DNA of 18,645 nucleotides from CAWHPS01 sp963831235 (GTDB lineage: Bacteria > Fibrobacterota > OXYB2-FULL-49-7 > JAEUSG01), in assembly GCA_963831235.1 (NCBI GenBank), contig CAWHPS010000015.1, positions 1 through 18,645 on the forward strand, read 5' to 3'. The notes under the pieces were generated by a model. It worked only from the letters and a program-made list of their open reading frames with translations. It did no database searches and had not been told where the DNA came from. This document shows, in pieces, positions 8,424 through 15,820 of the stretch; positions within the stretch are counted from its first letter, which is position 1; the number at the start of each line of letters is the position of its first letter. Both the position numbers and the translations under genes were made by a program.

Positions 8424-8554
8424 AAGTTATAAGTCCTAAAGACAAATCCTTTGTGGGGAGGCAACACAAGCAAAACAAAATTGAAAGATGAATAAAAACA
8501 ACCCAGCGTAACAGCATCTACTAAAAGAAGAAGAATGAAACTTTAATCAAGAAT
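8424..8554. other. Intergenic, converging gene ends
   Basis: This lies between the end of the GH42 gene and the end of the toxin gene. I see no clear terminator hairpin, RNA gene or open frame in it. Confidence 0.5.
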
Positions 8555-8851
8555 TTATGCCGAATGAATAATGCGCATAATATATACGGTTTTTTCGTAA
8601 ACTCTATAAATGATCCGGAAGTTTTTATAGACCAATTGCCTGTATTTACCATGCAAAAAGGCATCTTCGGCAATAAGCTGGTGACGTTCTGGCAGGATAT
8701 CTAATGAAAAAGCACATTGCTCAATTTGGTCCAGAAATAAAATCGCATTATTTAGGTTATCGGCTGAGATATGATTCCATATATGCGCCAAATCATTTTC
8801 GGCAGTATCAGTTATTTTAACCTTATATTTTTTTCGAATTCCGGAATTCAT
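8555..8851 (-). CDS. RelE/ParE-family toxin
   Basis: The 98-aa basic protein has the RelE/ParE fold signature: VKITDTAENDLAHIWNHIS near the N-terminus, a central helical part, and the C-terminal strands GKYRQLVYKNFRIIYRVYE (residues 69-86 in outline) ending in a short hydrophobic strand and IIHSA. ParE toxins inhibit gyrase, and RelE toxins cleave ribosomal mRNA. The FRIIYRV type and the Phd-like partner are often seen with ParE, but the target cannot be decided from sequence. The start lies inside the antitoxin gene (29-bp overlap), consistent with translational coupling; AAAGG precedes it by eight bases. The length is normal and the frame intact, so it is probably functional. It is the second gene of the pair. 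Confidence 0.9.
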   Translation of the reverse strand: MNSGIRKKYKVKITDTAENDLAHIWNHISADNLNNAILFLDQIEQCAFSLDILPERHQLIAEDAFLHGKYRQLVYKNFRIIYRVYEKTVYIMRIIHSA

Positions 8852-9101
8852 AAAAAAAACCTTTTATGCCCTTTGTTTTACCATTCTTAACATCTTCTTC
8901 TGCCGGCATTAAAAGCTGGAGCATGTTAAAAGCAGAAGATATTTTATCGAATTCTTTTGCATCCATAAGCACTGCTTCGGCTTTTCCGTTAACAGTTAAT
9001 ACAACGGGTCTTCCAGTAGAATGGAGATGACTTAGGATGTTATTGGTATTTCTTTTAAGATCCGTTATTGATCTGATATCTTCTGTGACACTGAAAGGCA
9101 T
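8823..9101 (-). CDS. Phd/YefM-family antitoxin
   Basis: This 92-aa protein neutralises the adjacent toxin and usually represses its own promoter through its N-terminal DNA-binding domain. The sequence shows the family pattern: SVTEDIRSITDLKRNTN, then GRPVVLTVNGKAEAVLMD (residues 30-47) and a C-terminal tail rich in Lys, Glu and aromatic residues that would bind the toxin. I chose the ATG at 9101 because a perfect AAGGAGGA lies just upstream. A longer frame reaching 9185 would read through the promoter and has no such site. It precedes the toxin, as is usual for this class. A promoter and an inverted repeat lie just upstream. Confidence 0.92.
   Translation of the reverse strand: MPFSVTEDIRSITDLKRNTNNILSHLHSTGRPVVLTVNGKAEAVLMDAKEFDKISSAFNMLQLLMPAEEDVKNGKTKGIKGFFYEFRNSKKI
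8836..8849. repeat. 14-bp perfect palindrome in the antitoxin/toxin overlap
   Basis: GAATTCCGGAATTC lies in the overlap of the two genes, immediately after the toxin start codon on the transcript. It is flanked by a run of eight T before the ATG and seven A after it (minus strand). It may fold in the mRNA near the toxin start, but an intramolecular stem would be short. Confidence 0.5.
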
Positions 9102-9156
9102 AGGCTCCTCCTTACAACATATTAGAAGCACTCTTAATGATGCTTTTACGGTGTAT

Positions 9157-9185
9157 AATATAGCTAATGAAATTTTACTTAACAA
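9157..9185 (-). promoter_or_regulatory. Promoter of the toxin-antitoxin operon
   Basis: On the minus strand TTGTTA (9180-9185) and TATATT (9157-9162) are separated by 17 bp. The transcript would start near 9150, about 50 nt before the antitoxin ATG. Confidence 0.6.
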
Positions 9186-9197
9186 CCGCTTTGTTAA
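9179..9197. promoter_or_regulatory. Inverted repeat, candidate antitoxin operator
   Basis: TTAACAA-N5-TTGTTAA is a perfect 7-bp inverted repeat covering the -35 element of the antitoxin promoter. Phd/YefM antitoxins autorepress by binding palindromes at such positions, so this is the natural candidate site. Confidence 0.45.
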
Positions 9198-9251
9198 ATA
9201 AAAGAGATAAAAGAAAAGAGCGGCGCCGAGATAAACTTAACTATATTAAAA

Positions 9252-9890
9252 TTATTCCAACTGTGGAAGATTTGGGTATTTTATTTCATCCCCATTTCCA
9301 CTGTTTGTATTGTTTATAGTAGGTTTATCTTTCCTTGTTGAAATATAAACTGGTACAAAAGCAGCCGAAATACCTATTACACCACCGGCTATCCAGAACC
9401 ATTTATTTGATTTTTCTTTGACTAAATCCTGACGTTTATTAGCATTATAAGAGAAATAATCTTTGTTTACGGAGGCCACCTGAAGCCCGAAAAGACTAAA
9501 ATCATCCTGCCCGATGTTTTTAAAATAAGTTGAATCTATAATGACATTGTTTGTGTTAGACACAACACATTCAATACAATAAGAAAATGTGGTATGAACT
9601 ATTAAAGCTGCTGAATTACTATCCAGGATAATGCCTGGCCAGTCAAAGGCCGTAGGGGTGCTTTCTGCTGAAGAAAATATTACTCCTGCTGATGCGGTGC
9701 CGGTAGAACCGAAGAACTTTTTAACAGTAAGCTGAGACCCGGATTTGAAAAACACACTAGCGCCTTCCCGTACGGTAAAAGTATCAACTGTGGTGGAACT
9801 GGTAATAATAAAGGGGGAGTTCTCCAATGTGACGGAAATAGAGGAGGGGAGAGCCTGACTAACTAAAAAGAAGAAGAAAAGAAATATCAT
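9252..9890 (-). CDS. Exported, membrane-anchored protein, possible beta-helix
   Basis: I do not recognise a named family. The 212-aa product starts with a very hydrophobic signal segment (MIFLFFFFLVSQALPSS). The exported part, about residues 20-140, is a run of short beta-strand-like segments (FIITSSTTVDTFTV, ASVFFKSGSQLTV, AFDWPGIILDSNSAALIV, NVIIDSTYFKNIG). This is the pattern of a small right-handed parallel beta-helix, as found in many surface proteins. A membrane span follows at about 163-185 (WFWIAGGVIGISAAFVPVYIS), then a basic, Asn-rich tail of about 27 residues that should be cytoplasmic. The start codon overlaps the kinase stop (ATGA), with AGGGGG about eight bases upstream, so the two proteins are likely made together and may work together. 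The topology is predicted by eye only. Confidence 0.75.
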   Translation of the reverse strand: MIFLFFFFLVSQALPSSISVTLENSPFIITSSTTVDTFTVREGASVFFKSGSQLTVKKFFGSTGTASAGVIFSSAESTPTAFDWPGIILDSNSAALIVHTTFSYCIECVVSNTNNVIIDSTYFKNIGQDDFSLFGLQVASVNKDYFSYNANKRQDLVKEKSNKWFWIAGGVIGISAAFVPVYISTRKDKPTINNTNSGNGDEIKYPNLPQLE

Positions 9891-11677
9891 TTCAAAACCC
9901 CCTGAAGATAGGAATTTGCTTCTGCCTTGAGATTTTCATCAGCTGTAATTTTAATCAAGCCTTCCCAAGACTTTATTGCGCTCTGTTTCATTTGTAAGTT
10001 ACCGCTTTTAAAAAGCTCTGTATAACAAAGTGCCTTATAACGAATAGAGTTTTGAATAAAAGATATCCGGTATATTGTAAAAGAAGTGCTTTTTCGAATG
10101 GCACTTTCAAAAAATGACGCGGCCATGGAATAATTCTTAGTCGAAAAAGCATTCAGGCCGGAAAAATAGAAAAAAGAAGCGTCGGCCTGGGGTAGTTTGG
10201 AAAGTAGATCAATTGGAATGTTGCTGAAAGAAAGCATGATACGGATAGCGTTGCCAATTGCGCCTGAAGACAAATAAAATCTGGCGCTGTCAATGGGAGA
10301 GAGGGGAGAAGGTATTTCGGACTGTTTTATTGAATCCACATAGGAAGATGAAGATTTCTTCCGAACTAATGGAGCGGGCTTAATAGGATCAGACTTAAAT
10401 TGGTCTTTTAATTTAATCTTTGATTCTTCTGCAGGTATAGGTGATGGTTCATGCAAGACTGAAGGAATGGGAGAGGGGGTGGTATCCTTAAAAGAATCTG
10501 ATTCAAAATTATTTGAAAGAGTTTTACGGTTTTCTTTATTCTTATTGTCTGGAAACTGATCCGGTTCTTTTGGTTTATTCTTAAGCAAAAAAACATAAAG
10601 CCCAAGGACGAGGCATAATATTATAAGACCAACCAGAATAATATTTAAGACATTATGAGTCTTTCTTATCATTGTGATTTGTTTTGTCTGATAATCTTTT
10701 GAAAAGCCTATTTTACCAGTAAGAACGAATTCTTTTAAAGCATCTGAAGCATGAAAAATATTCTGTTCCTGCAAAACCTCAAGACAACGGCCCCTGATTT
10801 CCTTCATGTCCTGAAAACGGTCTTTAGGATCACTTTTCAAACAACCAATGACAATTTCATTAAAAATAGGGTTGATGCCTGGATGTGATTCAGAAAGTTT
10901 CTCATATTTAACATCAATAAGATTTACCAGAGTGACACTTGCTTGTTCGGCTAAAAATGGATGTCGGCCGGAAATTAGTTCATAAAAGACTATACCCAAA
11001 GAAAAGATATCAGAGGTCTTTTCCAAAGGTTTACCGTCAATTTGCTCAGGAGACATATATGCAAGGGTTCCTGTGACGTTTCTGGCCTCGGTTGATGTGG
11101 TTAAACTCACGGATTCAAGCTTTGCAATCCCAAGGTCTAGAACCTTCAAGTCACCTTCTTTGGTGATAAAGATGTTATCCGGCTTAAGATCCCGGTGAAT
11201 CAGACCCTTAACCTCCATGTCCTGAAAGCGAATAGTGGCATTATGTGCATACGATAGGGCATCAGAGCATAAATACATGATGCTTGCTATTATTTCAGGG
11301 TTTATATTGTTTTGATGATCGTGAATGAATTTCTTAAGGGTTATACCTTCCAGGAATTCCATTTCAATGTAATAAATATCATCATTAAAGGTATCCGGAC
11401 CAGCCTTTAGACAACCGACATCATGGATTCTGATAATGTTCTTGTGGTCCAGGTTAGCTGCAATTTTGGCCTCACGGGTAAAACGCTCAATAAAAAGAGA
11501 CCTTTTGCTGTTTTCAAGAAGTTCTTCACTTGGTTTTAAAACTTTTATAGCCCTTCTTATCCCAAGCTCACTATGATAAGCTTGGAAAACCCAAGCCATT
11601 CCCCCGGCGCCAATTAAATTCTCAATGCGGCATTTGCCGAAAGAGTGTCCTATAAAATCGTCTGCAATAAACCCCAT
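9887..11677 (-). CDS. Transmembrane serine/threonine protein kinase with C-terminal TPR-like ectodomain
   Basis: This is a PknB-like (Hanks-type) kinase of 596 aa. It has a glycine loop IGAGGMAWV (22-30), catalytic Lys45 (AIKVL), the alpha-C Glu69, HRDLKPDN (161-168, Asp163), a DLG metal-binding motif in place of DFG (181-183), and SPE (209-211) in GTLAYMSPEQ; all key residues are present, so it should be active. One membrane span lies at about 344-365. The part beyond it should be outside the cytoplasm: a Pro/Ser/Lys-rich linker (about 370-460), then a helical region (about 462-596) with TPR-like spacing, for example ASFFYFSGLNAFSTKNY. No PASTA repeats are present. It has its own promoter in the 92-bp gap upstream and overlaps the next gene by ATGA. 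Substrates are unknown. Context suggests a sensor for the surface proteins encoded just upstream. Confidence 0.93.
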   Translation of the reverse strand: MGFIADDFIGHSFGKCRIENLIGAGGMAWVFQAYHSELGIRRAIKVLKPSEELLENSKRSLFIERFTREAKIAANLDHKNIIRIHDVGCLKAGPDTFNDDIYYIEMEFLEGITLKKFIHDHQNNINPEIIASIMYLCSDALSYAHNATIRFQDMEVKGLIHRDLKPDNIFITKEGDLKVLDLGIAKLESVSLTTSTEARNVTGTLAYMSPEQIDGKPLEKTSDIFSLGIVFYELISGRHPFLAEQASVTLVNLIDVKYEKLSESHPGINPIFNEIVIGCLKSDPKDRFQDMKEIRGRCLEVLQEQNIFHASDALKEFVLTGKIGFSKDYQTKQITMIRKTHNVLNIILVGLIILCLVLGLYVFLLKNKPKEPDQFPDNKNKENRKTLSNNFESDSFKDTTPSPIPSVLHEPSPIPAEESKIKLKDQFKSDPIKPAPLVRKKSSSSYVDSIKQSEIPSPLSPIDSARFYLSSGAIGNAIRIMLSFSNIPIDLLSKLPQADASFFYFSGLNAFSTKNYSMAASFFESAIRKSTSFTIYRISFIQNSIRYKALCYTELFKSGNLQMKQSAIKSWEGLIKITADENLKAEANSYLQGVLK

Positions 11678-11724
11678 AAATATTATTTAACTTGTTTAAT
11701 GATTCTTAATATGTTTCGTCACAT

Positions 11725-11753
11725 AATGTATTTCATGTAAACTAATTTGTCAA
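11725..11753 (-). promoter_or_regulatory. Promoter for the kinase gene pair
   Basis: On the minus strand a consensus TTGACA (11748-11753) and TACATT (11725-11730) are separated by exactly 17 bp, in the gap between the fibre-like gene and the kinase gene. It implies that the kinase and the membrane-anchored protein can be expressed independently of the two upstream genes. Confidence 0.6.
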
Positions 11754-11769
11754 GCACACCTGTTATATT

Positions 11770-13377
11770 TTAATGTACTTCTGATATTGATACATAAATG
11801 TTTATACCAGATGCTAGATTATTGTTGAAAGACAAGGTATTGGTAGAAACAGTATACATAAAATTTATTTTGCCTGCCGGTGCAGGAGGGAGTAAGTTGT
11901 AATAAGGATCAAGAACACCTCCTGCAAAAGGATATATTTGAGCGAATTGGCCGGTTGAATTAAAGGCATAAGAATATTTATATGAAGTGGAAGTGGAAGA
12001 ATTAATAACTAAGACATCAAACAGTAAGTATTTATCTGTAGGAGGATGGATAGTTTCAGCTCCCACTCCTATTGAACCAAGATAAATACGATATGTATTA
12101 TTATAATTTCTTATAGAATCCATCATATCGGCTCGTACTTTTGTCCTTATTGCATTAGCCGTATCCCCGATGTTTGACCTAAGTGTTGTCCTTAGCATTG
12201 AAGCCGTATCACCAGCCCTTGCAATAGAATAATTTCTTAATGTCGTTGCTGTGTCACTTATTCTTGCCATACCATACGCCCTTATTGAAATGGCTGAATC
12301 CCCAATATTTGCCCGAAGCGTTGTTCTCAGCGCTGAAGCTGTATCACCAGCCATCGCACTAGAATAAGTTCTTAATGTTGTTGCTGTATCGCTTATCCTT
12401 GCAATTGCATAAGGTCTAATTGTGTTTGCAGAATCACCTATCCAACCCCTTGCCTGCGCTCTAACAGTATTTGCGGTGTCACGGATGGCATTTGATGGGT
12501 CTGCACCCGGATGAGCTGCAATACTATCACGTATTTCACTCCTGATGGTTGTTTTAACACCGTTATCTTGAGTAATTGCATAGGTTCTAATTGAAATAGC
12601 CGAATCACTGATATTAGACCGAAGCGTTGTCCTGAGTGCTGAAGCTGTATCGCTGGCTCTTGCAATAGAGTAATTTCTTAATGTCGCCGCAGTGTCTCTT
12701 GTTCTTGCCATTGCATAAGACCTAATTGTATTAGCAGAATCGCCTATCCAACTCCTCGTCTGACCTCTGACTATATTTGCGGTGTCACGGATAAAACCTG
12801 ATGGGTCTGCACTAGGATGAGATGCTATGCTATCACGGATTTCCAACCTGACAGAGGATTTAACACTATTGTTTTGTGCAGCAACATAACCGCGAAGTGC
12901 GGAAATGCTGTCTTTTAATGATATTGTCAGGATGCTGTCAGATAGCATATAAGACCTCTGGATATCAAAGAGGGATTTGCCATTTAAAAGGCCGGAATTT
13001 AACGTACTGTCAGAAAATCCAGCTTTGAAAGCAAATAAAACTGAGTTGAAAGGGGCTTTAAGAAGCGTGTCCCCTCCTGCCTTGGTAACAGCAACAGTTA
13101 AATCTGACTGAGGGTTAATAACAGAAGATAATATCGGGGTATTTAATCCTAAAGCAGTATTTATGATACCATAAGGGGAAGAAAAAGAATTTGTTTCTGT
13201 CCAGACAGTAGCCCCAGATTCATTAATAAATGAGAATGTAATGTTTTCATTATTAAAAGAAATGGGATTACCAGAATTATCCCTGGCAACAAATTGAAAA
13301 TTAACAGTAAGTGGAATACCTAAAACAAAATAACTGAGGGAAAGAATTATAAGAATGATACGGATAGAGAATTTCAT
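11770..13377 (-). CDS. Secreted fibre-like protein with 15-residue repeats
   Basis: The 535-aa product has a signal peptide (about 1-20). An N-terminal domain (about 23-120) begins NFQFVARDNSGNPISF and contains a Gly-Ile-Ile-Asn-Thr motif; domains like it occur at the start of many surface and tail-fibre-like proteins of Bacteroidota and relatives. Residues 156-424 are a repeat stalk. D-(S/T)-A/I motifs recur at 198, 213, 228, 243, 258 and again at 300, 315, 330 and so on to 420, exactly 15 residues apart, inside a 102-residue super-repeat. Typical units are DTAATLRNYSIARAS and DTASALRTTLRSNIS. A beta-rich C-terminal domain (about 425-535) follows. There is no type IX C-terminal signal like that of its neighbour. 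It overlaps the upstream gene by ATGA, so the two are translationally coupled. A trimeric right-handed coiled coil is plausible, but function (adhesion, sheath or stalk) is inference. Confidence 0.85.
   Translation of the reverse strand: MKFSIRIILIILSLSYFVLGIPLTVNFQFVARDNSGNPISFNNENITFSFINESGATVWTETNSFSSPYGIINTALGLNTPILSSVINPQSDLTVAVTKAGGDTLLKAPFNSVLFAFKAGFSDSTLNSGLLNGKSLFDIQRSYMLSDSILTISLKDSISALRGYVAAQNNSVKSSVRLEIRDSIASHPSADPSGFIRDTANIVRGQTRSWIGDSANTIRSYAMARTRDTAATLRNYSIARASDTASALRTTLRSNISDSAISIRTYAITQDNGVKTTIRSEIRDSIAAHPGADPSNAIRDTANTVRAQARGWIGDSANTIRPYAIARISDTATTLRTYSSAMAGDTASALRTTLRANIGDSAISIRAYGMARISDTATTLRNYSIARAGDTASMLRTTLRSNIGDTANAIRTKVRADMMDSIRNYNNTYRIYLGSIGVGAETIHPPTDKYLLFDVLVINSSTSTSYKYSYAFNSTGQFAQIYPFAGGVLDPYYNLLPPAPAGKINFMYTVSTNTLSFNNNLASGINIYVSISEVH
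12106..12912 (-). repeat. 306-bp tandem DNA repeat encoding the stalk
   Basis: Codons 156-257 (12607-12912), 258-359 (12301-12606) and a partial third copy (to about codon 424) are homologous in register. Each full copy holds a distinct block with SEIRDSIAAHP-like and WIGDSANTIR-like units. Within each copy are 45-bp units. The pattern indicates duplication of a 306-bp block, which makes length variation between strains likely. Confidence 0.85.
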
Positions 13378-15053
13378 TTTACCACCACCATTTTTATTGT
13401 TTTAGTTGTATTGTTTACTGTAAGTCTTCCGACAAAAAGGCCACTTCCAGCTGAACGGCCTGAATTGTCCTTTCCATGCCATGAAATTGTTCCATAACCT
13501 GGCCCGGGTATGATTTTATTGTAATAAATAAGCCGACCCTTAATATCATATACCTTGAAAAGCAGAGCGCTGTTCTTGGATTTAAAAGGTACACCATACC
13601 GGATAGTTGTAACAGGGTTGAAAGGGTTTGGATAATTGTCACTGAAAACAATTTCAGAAGGATATTCCAATTTAACCTTTTCCCGATTTAATGCAATAAA
13701 TTCAGGAGTGCCGGAAAGGAAATAAATAACAGAATAATCATTCGAGGGAAGCGTTAAATTTGAATTATTAGACAGCGAAAAAACGCTGTCAATATCCGCA
13801 ACATAAATAACAGATTGGCTGTCAGAAAATGATTTCAAACTAAAGGTATGGGGCCCACCTTTTTCAAGGAAAAGCCGGGAAATAAAATTAGTTTCAGAAA
13901 TGGGTTTGAATAAAACAGAATATCCGTTCTCCGTATTCAACGAAGATAAGTTTGAAAGAGGAGGTGATTTGATTTTCATTCCTCCCCCTACCCTGCCCAA
14001 AAGAATTGAGGATTTGTTATTTGATACCTGGAGTATCATATTGTTTGAGATAGCCTTCTTGTTAAGAACAGGTTTTTCGTATGGTAAAAATGCAACTGTG
14101 GTATTACTCTTAAAAGAATAAACCCAATAGCCTTTAAAAGGTTCTATGAGGGCTGATGAATCTGCTGAACGTGAAAAGACTTTGTAATATGTTGTTGTGG
14201 CATTTGAACTGTCTGTAACACCAAATAGCGGGCTTACAGTATCGGAAAATATGATGTTTCCGATTGCTATATTGTAATTGAAGGGGGTTGAAATAATATT
14301 CCAACCTAAACGCAGTGTATGCGATATAGGCGCATACAAACTATCTGAAAAGATTGAAGATAGGGTATCAGTAAATGAAAAAGGAAATTTGAGATAGACA
14401 AAGAATGCTTCGCAAAGAGGCAATTCTAGAGTATCGGATGGCGAAAAGTCCACAAATGCGCTGTTGCGATAATAACAGACCAGTTGGTCTTTTTTCATCT
14501 TATCAAAGAAGTTTGGCCGTGATGAAAGAGCTTTAAGAAAGTTTCTTGAATAGTGTGTAGGTTTAATAGAGTACCAACGATCCGGATTCAATATCCAATT
14601 ATGGACGATTAAGGGGTTATGTACTACCGGTAAAGAATAAAAGTTGCCGTAAGTATCATAAATACGGTAATGGCCTGTAAAACCATTAGGAATTAGAGTG
14701 CTGTCGAGAATAGCATTAAAAGATGAATCTAAAAGAGTAAGAGTTACAGAAGTATCTTTAATGGAACCTATAGGAATGTATTTAAAGATAACAGAAGAAA
14801 CAGAAGATGGAATGCTAAATTTGCATCCAAGATAATAAGGGAAGTTACCCCTGCTTGTAACCACGCTTAAAGGCCGTGGTGTGTTTTTAGGATCCAAAAA
14901 GAAGAGTGAGCCTGTTTCTACAGTAGGTGAAAAAGGTGTTGATTGTCCAATAAAAGCCCTAATCGATCCACTGTCTTGCATTAAAGAAGCGGAATTAAAA
15001 TAAGAAGACCCTGCAAGGGTCAGAAATGGAATAAGAAGAAGTAATTTAAACAT
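13374..15053 (-). CDS. Secreted protein with type IX secretion-like C-terminal domain
   Basis: The 559-aa product starts with a signal peptide (MFKLLLLIPFLTLAGSS). The middle is beta-rich, and it contains the LRLGWNIISTPF motif (about 247-258) and PFKGYWVY (305-312), a paired pattern common in surface proteins of the FCB group. The last 89 residues are a FlgD-like/T9SS sorting-type domain: NYPNPFNPVTTIRYG, then FKVYDIKGRLIY, W-x-G-x-D-x-SGR, SGLF and the terminal KMVVVK. In Bacteroidota such domains direct export by the type IX system and attachment to the cell surface. The start has AAAGGAG at good spacing. It is the first gene of the locus, with a promoter at 15135-15162. No enzymatic domain is recognisable, so it is more likely structural or adhesive. 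Confidence 0.88.
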   Translation of the reverse strand: MFKLLLLIPFLTLAGSSYFNSASLMQDSGSIRAFIGQSTPFSPTVETGSLFFLDPKNTPRPLSVVTSRGNFPYYLGCKFSIPSSVSSVIFKYIPIGSIKDTSVTLTLLDSSFNAILDSTLIPNGFTGHYRIYDTYGNFYSLPVVHNPLIVHNWILNPDRWYSIKPTHYSRNFLKALSSRPNFFDKMKKDQLVCYYRNSAFVDFSPSDTLELPLCEAFFVYLKFPFSFTDTLSSIFSDSLYAPISHTLRLGWNIISTPFNYNIAIGNIIFSDTVSPLFGVTDSSNATTTYYKVFSRSADSSALIEPFKGYWVYSFKSNTTVAFLPYEKPVLNKKAISNNMILQVSNNKSSILLGRVGGGMKIKSPPLSNLSSLNTENGYSVLFKPISETNFISRLFLEKGGPHTFSLKSFSDSQSVIYVADIDSVFSLSNNSNLTLPSNDYSVIYFLSGTPEFIALNREKVKLEYPSEIVFSDNYPNPFNPVTTIRYGVPFKSKNSALLFKVYDIKGRLIYYNKIIPGPGYGTISWHGKDNSGRSAGSGLFVGRLTVNNTTKTIKMVVVK

Positions 15054-15134
15054 CCAAGATTACTCCTTTGTAATTAGGGTATTTTGAACATCCCATGAAA
15101 GATTTCTTTTGCTTACTTTTATGTTTAAAGTCTC

Positions 15135-15162
15135 GTTATAATAATATTTTTAAAAGGCCCAA
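15135..15162 (-). promoter_or_regulatory. Possible promoter for the surface-protein genes
   Basis: On the minus strand TTGGGC (15157-15162) and TATAAC (15135-15140) are separated by 16 bp, about 80 bp upstream of the start at 15053. The local sequence is very AT-rich, so the -10 assignment is not unique. Confidence 0.4.
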
Positions 15163-15261
15163 ATAATATTCAAAGGAACACCCGAGAGTAAACCAATATC
15201 TCTTGTGGTCGACTTTCTTTGACAGGAAAAAGTTGATCGATAAGTGGATTCCCATACCTTT

Positions 15262-15496
15262 TCATGCGGCCTCTGACAACTTGACTCTTCCGTAATATAC
15301 TTTTTCAGGGTAGTTGTAATCCAGTGACTGATGTTCCCTGATCATGTTATATGCCTTAAAGAATCGCTTTATATCTGCGTTACATTCGAAAACCGTTGCA
15401 TATTCTTTTAAGAGAAACATCCTCTTGCTTTATTGCTTGCCATAATCCCAAATCATCAAGACATCGCGATTTTGTATTTAAAATATTGACGGTTGG
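15262..15496 (-). pseudogene. IS3-type transposase (integrase core) C-terminal remnant
   Basis: Two adjoining frames on the minus strand give the C-terminal part of an IS3-family OrfB (rve integrase core). The first, upstream, reads SRCLDDLGLWQAIKQEDVSLK, matching the usual GRCLDNIFVERLWR..KYEDVYLKEY segment but lacking about three residues. The second reads YATVFECNADIKRFF, then KAYNMIREHQSLDY and NYPEKVYYG, ending at a TGA. The frames join if one extra A is removed from the AAAA at 15406-15409 (TTTT on +). The catalytic DDE residues upstream are lost. The element is thus an old, immobile fragment; I could not find terminal inverted repeats. It lies beside the surface-protein locus and may mark a past insertion or rearrangement point. 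Confidence 0.8.
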
Positions 15497-15514
15497 TCAT
15501 TAAATCATTTATAT
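15486..15514 (+). promoter_or_regulatory. Possible promoter of the 71-aa gene
   Basis: TTGACG (15486-15491) and TTATAT (15509-15514) are separated by 17 bp, about 70 bp upstream of the ATG at 15584. It overlaps the end of the transposase remnant, so the element's DNA may have supplied the promoter. Confidence 0.45.
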
Positions 15515-15583
15515 CTATGCTATTATTGAAAGAATTGAATCGAAAAAGCAAAATTTATAAAGCTAACCCGGAAAGAAGTTGTC

Positions 15584-15799
15584 ATGAGTGTTAACCAAAC
15601 CAAATTGAATGAACTTGACAGTTTAGGTATAAATTTTAGTGACGAGACGAAGAAAATATTGAGGGCCCTACTGAAAAGTAATATCTCGCACCACAAGAAA
15701 TTAGGTGACACAGGGATGGATGTTTTTGACGCTGAACCAAAGAAGGATTCCGCACTAAAGAATTTATTTAATAAAATCTTTAAACGGACAAGGGAATAA
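15584..15799 (+). CDS. Small hypothetical protein (71 aa)
   Basis: I do not recognise this protein. It is hydrophilic and predicted helical, with a charged C-terminus (KDSALKNLFNKIFKRTRE) and no signal peptide or membrane span. GGAAAGAAG lies shortly before the ATG, and a fair promoter is found upstream. The composition looks coding-like, and the opposite-strand frame is hydrophobic and unconvincing. The same reading frame continues beyond two stop codons into another coding-like stretch (15821-15964), so the gene could be the intact front or middle of a decayed larger gene. Confidence 0.5.
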   Translation: MSVNQTKLNELDSLGINFSDETKKILRALLKSNISHHKKLGDTGMDVFDAEPKKDSALKNLFNKIFKRTRE

Positions 15800-15820
15800 T
15801 CCAAGGTAGCGAATGAATAA

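Noticed and set aside
9102..9185. Longer antitoxin start at 9185
   Set aside because: It would translate the promoter region and has no ribosome binding site; the ATG at 9101 follows a perfect AAGGAGGA and matches family length.
9210..9240. Terminator for the surface locus at CGGCGCCG followed by T-rich sequence
   Set aside because: The 8-bp palindrome leaves no room for a loop with a stable stem, so it is not a convincing intrinsic terminator.
12106..12912. CRISPR-like array
   Set aside because: The repeats are contiguous coding units in one open frame with no spacers; no CRISPR array was seen in the window.
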